Assembly (NCBI GenBank): GCA_027559495.1
Contig: JAMXSV010000005.1
Location: 682,001 to 746,000, forward strand
Length of the DNA: 64,000 bases
Reading direction: 5' to 3'
Source: Aurifilum marmelostoma
Taxonomy: Eukaryota; Ascomycota; Sordariomycetes; Diaporthales; Cryphonectriaceae
Shown: positions 22,557 to 33,055 of the stretch, in pieces
Position numbering within the stretch: position 1 is the first letter of the stretch
How the letters are laid out: the number at the start of each line of letters is the position of its first letter
Notes under the pieces: model-generated
The model's input: the letters and a program-made list of their open reading frames with translations, nothing else
Told to the model about the DNA's origin: nothing
Database searches by the model: none
Made by a program: the position numbers and the translations under genes

Positions 22557-25500
22557 ATATTGTGGCTAGGCGACAATGTTGGACGAGTTCACGGCTTGGT
22601 GAATATTCTAGACTCGAGCCTCGACAATACCCTACTATTTCGGACTGTACATGACCCTTCCCTCTATGGAGGTATGCAGTGCTCATGCACTTCGAAAACG
22701 CTTCTTCGTACTAACATAATATCCAATCGAATTTCCTCTTTTAGCCCTGGTCTTGCCGAGTTTGACCGTCGCCACACTCCTTATTTTTGAGACACTAATA
22801 TGTGAGACAGCATAAGCTTGGACAAGCGAGACGCGAGGGGCGTGATACTGGGCTGGAGAGACAGGAATTGTACAAAAGGATGGCTTGTAGTCATGTCACG
22901 AGCACTCAGATGCCAGCCCAGGTCACATCTTGAGGTCTGCTTGTGAACCTCCCAGGCTGGCTCTGCTGCAGGTTGTGCAGTAGTCTGGTAGAACTACTGT
23001 ATGTAGAACTTGAGGAGGCCTGCCCAATTACCTCCTTTGGCAATCTGGAGACCATGGGTAGTGGTGTCAAAGTCTCGAGGAGAGTCGAGAACGAATCAAG
23101 GCACCACCGTCAGTGCTTTGCGTAGTATTTTGCCCCAGATTCCCCGGATCCAAATACAAGTTACGACCCCCACCGCATCTCCCAACAATGCAACCCATGC
23201 AGGATTGTGCAGCTTACGCTAAACATTGTGCGCCGTATAACACGACTCAAGTCAGCTATGCGTGGTATAGTTTATTGTATTCCATACTAAAGCTTAAGTA
23301 ATAATTACCTCAGAAACAATTTAGAGCCGCTGCCCACACAACCATACATACCAGCCACCGCTTCGCGTGGAGAATTTCGCACTTCTCTGCCCGTATAACG
23401 TATATACAACACATAAAACTGCAGTAGACGGTATCAGCTGTAGAAACTTGGCTGCACAGGGCATGTCGAACAGAGGTGCGAGGTGTGGGTGCAGATTAGC
23501 TTTGACGTCATCACCAGGGGAGCACAGCAGGAGATGCAGTACCGTAGTACATAGTGCGACACCTGGTGGTGGGGCAGCATTTCGCAGGAGTAGGCGCAGA
23601 CATGTCAGGATACGGCAGTAGCAGCAGAGCCCAAGCCGTGCAGCGAGTCAGGCGCCACCAGCATCTGCGCCCACACGCAAGGTGAACCAGGCGGCTGTTC
23701 TTAAGCGAACCAGGCTGTTCTAGAGGCATAGCATGGCACGCCATGGCTGCATGGCAATACTGGGTAGCATACTGCTATATATGGCAGGTATAACGATCGG
23801 TCTTAATTAATGATCAGGAGTTGTCATGCATGCGTGTACCAGATTGTGTGTCTCGAAGGCGGCGTCGTGCTGTGGCGCTGGGCTACAGCCTACGCATGAT
23901 TAAGTAGTACTGTACTCACTGTCCAAACAGCCCAGGCTCTGCCCAGGTATCTTAGTACTATAGTAAAATTCAAGGCACTGGTTTAGTGCGCGTATGGGTT
24001 GTTCCAGGGCATGCCAGGCCTAAATGTAGCAGGCGCCAGGAACGCCAAGGCCTCCAATTCCCAAGCTTAGGCCCGAATGGCCCCAAATGGTCGCGGCCCA
24101 ATGTGATGATCAGGACGTGCGGATGAGCCAGGCGCAAAGGGGGGGGGGGTGTAAAAGCAGATCCCCAGCTACGAAGAAGGAACACACAGGCACGGTCTAG
24201 TGTTTGTGTGACTGGGTTGAGACATAAATATAGCATCGCCTATTCCTTCGAACCTGATATTCAGCCCAGAAACCCAAGTCCAGTGCCTTCGCAAACAAAT
24301 GCCCATCATTGTACGACCTTGCAGTCCGGAGTACAACCTCCCCCTTCCCTCCCACGTGCACCTCCCCTATCAACTATGTGCACGTCATGTCGCAGGGCTA
24401 GGATGAGAGACCCCCGTCCACCATGACGCGGGTCCCTACGTCATTTCTAGGCGGGATCCACGCCGGACTCACCATGCAGATGCCTGTCGATTGGGCCTCA
24501 TTGACCAACCCTGCAGGGTATTGCCTGCAGAGCAGACCCCGACCCCACCTGGTCTGCAGCAGCAGCATGCGAACTTCCCAGCTTGGACCCCGCCGTGTTT
24601 GCATCTCAATTCTTTTTTTTGGGGGGGGGTTATTCCTCATACTTATCTATTTTGTTTTTCTGTCGGTATACCTGTCCTTCCCTTCAAGCCTGTCATGAGG
24701 GCTAGACTTAAATGAGCCGCACGTGCACGCCACAGTATAGAACACGACCCCCCCTACCTGTGAAAATTTAGGTATCTGCTCGCGTTTGCCGCCAGTAAAG
24801 GTTCACAAGTACAAAGATATTCTATAATCGTATGACTATGCATAGCAATACTACTGTATTCTGGTAGACGTACCGAAATGGTCCCTGTCGAAACCTATAG
24901 CCGTAGCAGGCCCAGCCTGGTAGCTTTCAGGGTGCAAGAAAGCAGCTGCCTTGGCCCAAGGTTGACTTGAGTTGCCCCTCCGTTGACCAGCGAGCTTTAC
25001 AAATCCGACCGCCCCCCCCCCCGGTCCCCCTCTTTACCACCCCTCCCAAAGGCGGGTCACGCCCGAATCCCCTCGTCCGTGACCCCTCCACCCTTAGCCA
25101 GTCCCTTTCCATTTTCGATCCTCCAACAGCTTTTTCTATCACCACAACCTGTACCATAGTACGTGTGTGTGTGAGAGAGAGAGAGAGTGTGTGTGTATGT
25201 CCCATCGCATCGATCATCGTATGCCATATAACCACCTTCACATCTCAATCAGTACCCTGCTCCCACCACACGCCAATAGGAGGGTCGCACGTTCATCACG
25301 AGCCAGATACGGCACAACAAGACGCGCGGGATTGAAGATTTTCAGCGCGCACACACGCACACACCATCGCCGTCTTGAATTGATCGACAAGTGCCAGCCA
25401 GACTGCCTGCTTCACCAACAAGATAGCCGCGCTCATCGGTTCACTAGTGTTCATTCCGGCGTGTCCTCCGGTCTGACCCTGACGTCTTTTCCTCTGCACC

Positions 25501-26919
25501 TTGTCACGACGGACATAAGGCGATCCTTGAAGCCTGAGCCCAGGATCCACGGAATCGTGCTCATCGACAACAAAGAGCAAGGCTCCTGTACATCACCGCC
25601 GTCCGCCTTACGCCATATCACTCACCTCAACAACCCGCGGCCCGAAGCATAAGGGAATATAAGACCCTAAGGGGGGGCTGCATCTAGAATTTCTACTGCT
25701 AGCCTGCTCCCCGCGGACCTCGATCATACCGCTGGCTGATTGACAAGCGGCAATCTGAGACAGGCCCTGATCATCACCAGTCCTTTCGTCCTATGTTTGT
25801 CAGCGACCGATTCCTAGTCTGATCGGATCCCTCATCATCATCAGAGGAACCTATGATGAAATAGGGTGGCCTCTATTTCCTCTTCTAACTGCGCAATCCC
25901 CGCGACCATCATCTTTGCAGACGCGCGCGCGCCCAAAGGCCTGTGCCGGTGTGTCCTCGCGTTCTCGAACCCCTGAGCCGCTTTTCCCCTACGGCGCCCC
26001 CCCCCCCTCACCCTGGACCGGGACCGCGGAATACTTCGTCATAGCTGGACCGCCACCAGCAGGGCCCTGGACCAAGACCAGCCTTCAACCTCATCTCACC
26101 TTGGACTGCGTGCATCTTCCGCCTTGCGCCTTGCAGACGCTGCTTTCCCAGCTTGTCGGTCCTGTTTATTGCCCTGGAATTGGCTGCCAGCCGTCTGACG
26201 TACCTAACGACGACCAGTCTTCCTCATTACGCAGGCCAACCGACGCAAAGACGACCCGTTCCCTCCCACATCATCACCACCGTTATCCCCGACAGCTTTT
26301 ACCTCACTTCCTCCCGCACTCCGGGTCTCTCAACCACTCGTCGACGGTCTTGATTTTTTCTACCTCATACCTTCCACCTCACCAATCTCGCTTCGTCCAT
26401 CACCACAAGGACCAAAGCATTTCACCTCCCTCGAATATCTAAGCAAGGCCAAACATCAAACTTTTCCTGCCTCCTTCCGCATCTTACACCCTCCACTGCA
26501 TCTGCCTGGGAACTCTCGAGACTCATCTCATCTTTTAGAACGCAACTCTGCAAGCAACGAGCAAAAAGAAAAAGAAGAGAGCAAGCCAGAAGCGTCACTT
26601 GGCCGACACCGGGCCGACACCGTGTTTTGACAGAAGACGGCGAGTTCAGAAGATCGAAAGGGCACAATAGGGTCATTCTATTCCCTCCTTCCTCTCATCT
26701 GCTGCTGCGAGCCTTTCACGCCATCGCAGAAGTAAAGACCAGACAGGACTCATCGCGTGTTCGTCATAATTCTGCCGAGTCCGCCTCTAGAGTAGCCTGG
26801 ACTCAGCATTCCTCGGCTCCTCCCTCTGTTGCTCTGGACCTGGGAAGGCGTTCTCACTGTTGTTGAACCAAGGTTGAAACAACACCCCATCGGATCTCAA
26901 GGTTACATCATCGCCTACA
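22557..26919. other. 4.4-kb gap; likely long promoter/leader of the kinase gene
   Basis: No gene supported. The left part (to about 24900) is of mixed composition with short homopolymers (G10 near 24140, T8G9 near 24611). From about 24960 to 26900 the plus strand is strongly C+T-rich, with C runs near 25013 and 26000 and a GT/GA microsatellite at 25161-25200. That asymmetry is typical of a long transcribed leader of a fungal signalling gene. Open frames here (for example 25915-26442) look like low-complexity shadows of this composition. Confidence 0.5.
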
Positions 26920-29666
26920 ATGTCTACGATACAACAGCTCAAGAACTTTATTCGTCATGGTAAGAGCGCCCTTTCCGCCGCAACATCCCTTTCCCCTCCC
27001 CTCCTTCCCCGCCCTTTTCTTCGGTATTTCTTTTTCCCCTACCTTGTTTACCCTTTTTTAAAAAAAAAAAAAACAAAGAAGACTGTCCCAAATTATGTGT
27101 CTTGCTCTACGCAGGGAGATACGACGCGGTGTTACACCGTCGCGTGAAGGGTGCTTTTCCTGAGCAGTCTTACGGGAGCTTTCTCGATTGCGCTGATGCC
27201 TGTCTCGCCCTGCCTTGCTCTTACGTCACCACCTAGCCATCTCTGTGATTATCAGGCTCTGTTCTGTACACATACACATACAGACATACGCGTTCAGACA
27301 GACCACTCTACCATTCTGACTCTTTTCTCTCTCATAATCCCCCATACTAATTCATCGCATCAGGCAAGCAAGCTAGGGTAGCAAACAACGGCGACGAGGC
27401 CCAGAGAAAGCAAGAACATTCGCCCTCACAGTCTCAGCCCGCGGCGGCACCCAGCAAGCCTATGGCTCAATCCGACCCTGGCTTCGCCCCGACTGCTGCT
27501 GCTGCTGCACCACAGCCTATTCCTGACGCCTATTCTGGCGCCCCTGCTGACCAGGCAAACCGGGCGGCGAGGGCAGACGGTGTTGCTGCAAACCACGCCG
27601 AAGATAGACAGGTGATCCAAGGCAACGGGGATGGCAAGACCAAGCGCATGGACGACGTGACAAAGCTGGTGGCCGAAGAGAACGCGAGCCGGAGCAAGTT
27701 CCCCAACTATCAAGGCCTTGAGCGGTGGGAGCTTCTAGAGAAGATGGGCGACGGTGCGTTCAGCAACGTCTACCGAGCACGCGACCGTGAGGGCAATGCC
27801 GGCGAGGTTGCCATCAAGGTCGTTCGCAAGTACGAGATGAACAGCATGCAGGTAAGCTCACGCAAATCACCGGCAGTGTTACCAGTCACCATGAGGCCGG
27901 CTTTCTCCTCTGTGCATATATTACTTTGGCGTTGGGCGTTGTGTTTTTGATGTGATTTCCCTACTTTTTCTTCCAATCCGTTCTCTTATACCAACATGGA
28001 GGACCTTTTTTCTAGGGCCAGAAGCATCTGCATCCGGACTTTAAACCAAAGGCTCCAAAAGCCGCAGAGGTGCGAGACATTTCACTTATTCTTTTATGAT
28101 TTTGGGGGTTTTTCCTTCTTTTACAGCATAACTCTGGTCAACTTCGCACAACAACACTTTTCACTGGTTTTAGCCAGACGAGTGTCGGCGGCCGGTTGAG
28201 CGCCTTCCAGAGTGGGCCGTATCTGACAAGTTACGAAGCGGGCGTACTGACTTGATCTGCAGAGAGCGAACATCCTGAAGGAGGTTCAGATTATGCGCCA
28301 GCTCGATCATCCCAACATCATCAAGCTCATCGACTTCTCCGAGTCCAAGCAGTACTACTTTATCATCCTCGAGCTCGCACCTGGTGGCGAGCTCTTCCAC
28401 CAGATTGTCCGTCTCACCTACTTCAGCGAGGAGCTGTCACGGCATGTCATCGTCCAGGTCGCCAAGGCCCTGGAATTCCTCCACGAGGAAAAGGGCGTCG
28501 TACATCGGTCAGTAAAATTCCTGCCCTTTCTCATTCTCCCCCCGCCCTTCCTTCTCTCTTTTCCTCGCCCTTATTTAGTTTGCGTGTCTTGGTGCTGACT
28601 TCATTGTAGTGATATCAAGCCGGAGAACATTCTGTACCGACCGATACCGATGATTCCTTCGAAGCACCCCAAACCAAAGCAGCCTGGCGACGAAGATAAG
28701 GTCGACGAGGGCGAGTATATCAAGGGCGTTGGTGCTGGTGGTATCGGTCTGATCAAGATTGCCGACTTTGGCCTGTCCAAGGTGGTGTGGGATACGCAGA
28801 CCATGACGCCTTGTGGCACCGTTGGCTACACCGCGCCCGAGATCGTCAAAGATGAGCGGTATTCGAAATCTGTCGATATGTGGGCACTGGGTTGTGTCTT
28901 GTACACGTTGCTGTGTGGTTTCCCGCCTTTCTACGACGAGAGCATAGAGGTTCTCACGGAGAAAGTCGCAAAGGGCCAGTATACCTTCCTGTCGCCATGG
29001 TGGGACGAGATCTCGGACTCTGCCAAGGACCTCATTACCCACCTTTTGACTGTCGATCCCGAGAAGCGATACACGATCACCGAGTTCCTCAACCACCCCT
29101 GGATCACGGCTAGCGTGACACCGGCTGTCGAGAAGAAGGCAAATGTCACCGCCGATGGTAAGCTGCGTGCCTTCGATGCGACCAAGTTCCAGGACGGCGA
29201 CAGGCGCTACGACTTCCGCTCTCCTGGTGCCGTCAACCTGCGTGAGGTGTTTGATGTTGGTTATGCTGTGCACCGACAGGAGGAAGAGGCCAAGCGTCGC
29301 AAGCAGATCGGTACCAAGGCCGGTATGTCGAAGTTGGCCGGCCTGAACGAGTCGGATGAAGACGAAGAAATGGTCGATGCCGGCGACAACACACAATATG
29401 TCCACAAGGCAAGCAATGGTACCCAAGGCCTCGAGCAGAGCATGCGTAACACCCAGATCAGCGGTGAGCAGCGTGGCCGTGAGCGCGAGAGGCAGCAGCG
29501 GGCAACAGAGCAAAAGGGCTACGGACAGCACTCTGCAGCCGTGACTGCAGCGGCAAGGCAGCAGGTCAAGGATCGCGCGCGCCAGAAGGGTGCCTTTGAG
29601 CTCAACCTGGACGGTGCCACGCTTCTCGGTCGGAGAGGAATGAAGCCTGCGGCGCGGGTAGCATAG
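26920..29666 (+). CDS. srk1: Ser/Thr kinase of the Srk1/Rck2 (MAPK-activated, CaMK-type) group
   Basis: Stress-signalling kinase; family members act below the Hog1/Sty1 MAPK. Exons are 26920-26959, 27364-27851, 28016-28069, a problematic fourth exon ending 28507, and 28610-29666. The protein starts MSTIQQLKNFIRHGKQAR, followed by an Ala/Pro-rich tail. Kinase landmarks: GDGAFSNVYRA glycine loop, VAIKVV lysine, HRDIKPEN (spliced across exons 4/5), DFGLSK, GTVGYTAPE, and DMWALGCVLYTLL. A basic coiled tail ends ATLLGRRGMKP. A roughly 30-residue insertion sits between HRDIKPEN and DFG, characteristic of this group. Intron 1 (404 nt) is unusually long. The junction between exons 3 and 4 is ambiguous: either exon 4 starts at 28174, or an 8-nt micro-exon 28174-28181 is followed by an exon from 28263. 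Confidence 0.88.
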
Positions 29667-29970
29667 GAGCCAACCCCGCAACCAAGCGACTATTCTATCC
29701 GATGCAGAGGTGGTGTGGGCACGCGCAAGGCGAGCGACCTTGACGGGAGTTTCACGCCTTTCTATACCCCCCCGGAGGAGACCAAGGAGAGACGATACCC
29801 ACAGCTACAGCTGCAGGACGCCATACGTGATATAGATTTAGGCGACGAGCAGAAGGACGAGGGAATCCAGATGGCCAATGGCAGGAAAGGGTAGATGGCT
29901 ATTTTCCCCCTACCAAACTTTCAGGTCGTCGAGGTCTCATCCCAAGGTGTGATCTGGTTCTCCTTTCTTT

Positions 29971-30004
<34 letters not shown>

Positions 30005-30384
30005 TCATCTTTACTCCCAGCGCACAAAGGGGCTTATGTCCCCAGATTCGCATGTTGCATTACAAGCATTTGACGTGGGAACATCCTACGAATTGCTAGC
30101 GGCGTAGTACGATAACAAGAGAGACGAGGGATGCGTAGTGCGTGGAACAGCACTAGAAGAGATGAGACCTTGGTGGTGGCGTTGCTCTGGCCGAAACGAG
30201 TCGCATTTAGTAACATAGGCACTGACAAATGGAGTTTGGCAATCATTCTACTCGTAAATATGGTTATCTCTATCTTATGACCGAACTGTGCAAATATTTT
30301 TCCTTTTCAATATTCTATCAGGAGTGACTCTGCACGCCGTGGTCCGAACGGGTCTATCATTTTCCGCTCATGGGGGTCCATGGT
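29667..30384. other. 3' region of kinase gene with T28 homopolymer
   Basis: Downstream flank between convergent genes. It holds an uninterrupted run of 28 T at 29976-30003. The open frame continues C-rich for about 200 bp after the kinase stop, probably 3' UTR. No gene supported. Confidence 0.5.
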
Positions 30385-31180
30385 TCACATGGCCTTGCGT
30401 CCCCTGCATAGCAAAAATGGAAATCCCAAGGTGGCCAGCTCCTTGCCTACAGGCTTTTCCTCACCCCATTCACCAGGAAATCTCTCGACCTCTTTGTCCA
30501 TCGTCCAGGCGGGCCTGACGTCGACATGCTCGAAGCCGACCTCGGCCATCAGCCCAGCAAACCACTCCCGATTGATGCCGTGCCTCTCGACCCCGAACAT
30601 CTTGCTCTCGGGGTGAAACTTGCGCGCCTCGGGCCCGAAATCCTCAAAGTCGGTGAGGGCGAGCTCGCCCCCGGGTTTGAGACAGCCGTGCATGGTGACA
30701 AGGAGGGCTCGCAGGTCTGCGATGTGGTGCAGGACGAGGTGGGAGATGATGAGGTCGAACTTCTTCCTGCTGCTGCTCGTCGCGGCGCCGTCGGGCGGGA
30801 GGCGTGGGTCCTCTGGGTCTTCGAGCATTACGCACAGTGGATGGACCTTGGCGCGCATCGTCTTGCCCTTGTCCTCGCCCTCGTCCCGTAGCCTGTCCAG
30901 CTTCATCCGGAGGGCGTCTATCATGCCCCCCGGCAGCGTCTATGGCCAGGATCGAGGAGACGTGGGGCGCCAGGCGCAGAGTGAGCAGGCCTGTGCCGCA
31001 GCCTATCTCGAGAACGTCTGCCGAGGAGAGTGGTGGCGACGACGGTGAGGAGGACAGGATAGGGGGCTGAGCGGCTAGGATGGCCTGCAGAGCGCCCTCG
31101 GATGCGCGGTGGACGTCTGGATTGTTGTCCCAGGCGGCGGCTTCTGCGTTGAAGCGCTCGTTTCCGTTGGTGGTTGTCAT
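30385..31180 (-). pseudogene. Class I SAM methyltransferase with +1 frameshift
   Basis: Starts at ATG 31180 (MTTTNGNERFNAEAAAWD) and shows methyltransferase motif I in VLEIGCGTGLLTLRLAP, then ILAIDAAGG. There the frame is lost. The other frame continues immediately with MIDALRMKLDRL, then FDLIISHLVLHHI (motif IV/post-I region) and LKPGGELALTDF, ending at 30385. The break falls in a run of six C (30926-30931, plus strand). Removing one base would unite the two halves into about 264 residues, the usual size of this UbiE/MenG-like group. No splice signal could bridge it. Either the assembly has one base too many in the homopolymer, or the gene is newly dead. The rest looks fully conserved, which favours a sequence error or a recent event. 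The substrate is unknown. Confidence 0.8.
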
Positions 31181-31906
31181 GGTGGTTAGGGTGGTCAGGG
31201 CCCGAGAGGGAGGAGTAAGAGGAGGAATTTGTCGCAAGCAAGTATAATTTACTGGGTTTATGCGAATACAAGTCGTGATTGTAGACACTACTGGAGGGAT
31301 CAGTAGAGTGCTGTGTGCTTTTTTTTTTTTTTTTTTTTTTGGTGGTTGATGATGAACTCTTGACAGCGGCAATGAGGGGGCAGTAATTTCGATCAGTAAT
31401 AACCTTCCGAGCCCCTCCGCATCACCAGCGCGGGGGAATTTGCTGTTAGTTGGGATTGAGACACTGGCAGTTGACAGTGGGGACAATATTTAGCCCCGGC
31501 ACCGGCACACTTTCTTTTACATTTCCCAAGACACCTTTATTTGATGTTACTCGGAAAGTTATGCTTTCTGAGCACTCAAGTATGATGCTCATCGACTGCT
31601 CTGGTGAAAACATGACATGTATTTGTCGCCTCTAGGCGCGTCATCAACCTCGAGTAAGTGACTCTTTGGTTACTCAAGTAATTATCAATCGTCTTAAAAA
31701 GTATATTCTTAAATATTCTAGTATCTATTACGGTAGTGCCCTAGGTTGTCCAACCCAGCCTGACGGCCACCCATGGCCTGGTCTCAAATTCCTGCTGACA
31801 CTCACATAGGGTGACTGACAGGGCTCAATCAGACCAATTGCGAGTGCAAATGCCTTTCGCCTTACTGGAGACGGAACAACATTGTATGATACTCCGCAAG
31901 CTAGTA

Positions 31907-32974
31907 TCACCTTTGGCCTGTAAGGTCGAGGTACGGCACCAGAGTCCCCCTGGCAGCGAGATTGTCCTTGGACATAGTCCACTTTGAGGGGGCCTCCGCG
32001 GGCAGCTCAATACCCTCTTGCCTCTCCCTCTCAGTCAGGTCGTGCTCGCCAGAGCCCTGCTGCTTAACATCGTCAAAGCTGCCCGGTATGTTGTCCCAGC
32101 TCCTGTCAAGTGTGTACCCTCCAGACTCCCACCCGGCAGGTATGGTGTTTGCCAACGAGGCCCAGAATCCCAGGGCGGCCATCGATTCGGCGTTCCTGTG
32201 CGCATCGCCCTTCTTGCTCGCCATCACCACGCCCCACATGGCTGTCTCGCCGTTGTGCGGGACATCGTCGAGGTGAAACGGCGGCCCGTGCATCACCTCG
32301 TGGAAGATTAGGCGGCTGAGCGACGTGACCAAGAGGTCGTTGATCTGAACCCTGCTGAGGTCAGCGCCACGTGCCCGCATGTATGCCCTCTCGTCCTGAA
32401 CCTCCCTCCAGCACCTCTCGCCAAAGTCGATAATAAACCGGTCGGGGTTCTCGTCTGCGCGAGCCTCCCCTTCGGGATGCATGCAGGCCCCAGAGGCCTG
32501 ATCCAGAGACAGCGGCGCCGTTCGGTCGTTGTGTATGATGTGGTTGATTGGGTCGTACAGGTGAGGGCCGTCCTGCACCCACCGCTCGCCATTGTCGCTG
32601 AAGAAACGAACGTGGGCCGCCTTCCGATCGCCGGTAGGGCGGAACTTGTGGGCAAAGATCGAGAGGTCGCGGGCGACATGCTGCGTCGTCGTTCGCCAGT
32701 GCTTCTTGGGCTGGTGTCGGAAGCCCAGGCGCAGACACTGCCATGACCCCGAGCGCGGGAGCCTCTCGCTGTCGCTCCTGGGGGTCTTCATGATGACGTT
32801 GAAGACGCGGGCAAAGTCGGTGTCGTGGCGGTCCCTCAGGCGGGCCAGGGCTTGCGCAGCCTGCTCTTGCGCCCTGTGCACGTAGAAGGCCAGGGCTTGG
32901 CCCGTGGCCTGGTAGCACTTGGCGTCGCAGGCCGGGTCGATGTAGTAGTAATAGTAGCGATTGGCTGGGGACAT
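31907..32974 (-). CDS. Putative HExxH zinc-metalloprotease-like protein, no signal peptide
   Basis: Single exon. ATG 32974 (MSPANRYYYYYIDP) gives 355 residues; an in-frame start at 33055 would add 27. The protein begins with a tyrosine run, then CDAKCYQATGQALAFYVH, a charged helical region, and around residue 245 LIFHEVMHG, a zincin-type HExxH. A downstream acidic/His segment (DDVPHNGETAMWGVVMASKK, then a further His and NAESMAALGFWA) could supply a third metal ligand, as in deuterolysin/aspzincin proteases. Those are secreted, whereas this has no signal peptide, so an intracellular or unconventionally exported protein is suggested. I do not recognise a named family; the metalloprotease call rests on the motif and its local context. 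Confidence 0.6.
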   Translation of the reverse strand: MSPANRYYYYYIDPACDAKCYQATGQALAFYVHRAQEQAAQALARLRDRHDTDFARVFNVIMKTPRSDSERLPRSGSWQCLRLGFRHQPKKHWRTTTQHVARDLSIFAHKFRPTGDRKAAHVRFFSDNGERWVQDGPHLYDPINHIIHNDRTAPLSLDQASGACMHPEGEARADENPDRFIIDFGERCWREVQDERAYMRARGADLSRVQINDLLVTSLSRLIFHEVMHGPPFHLDDVPHNGETAMWGVVMASKKGDAHRNAESMAALGFWASLANTIPAGWESGGYTLDRSWDNIPGSFDDVKQQGSGEHDLTERERQEGIELPAEAPSKWTMSKDNLAARGTLVPYLDLTGQR

Positions 32975-33055
32975 GGCGCTGCAGAGATTTCTATCATTGA
33001 CCAGACTTGTATCTAAGCGCCAACATTGCGGCCCCGAAGGAGAGCCCCTGGACAA

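Noticed and set aside
23503..23510. Perfect CRE-like TGACGTCA palindrome
   Set aside because: Single 8-bp match far from any start codon; too little to call a regulatory site.
25915..26442. 175-residue plus-strand frame upstream of the kinase
   Set aside because: Composition follows the C+T-rich leader, Pro/Ser/His low complexity, no domain.
28263..28507. Simple two-exon junction 28069/28263 in the kinase
   Set aside because: It shifts frame (reads SEHPEG instead of ANILKEV), so it cannot be the coding junction.
28575..29681. 368-residue antisense frame across the kinase
   Set aside because: Opposite conserved kinase motifs; no domain of its own.
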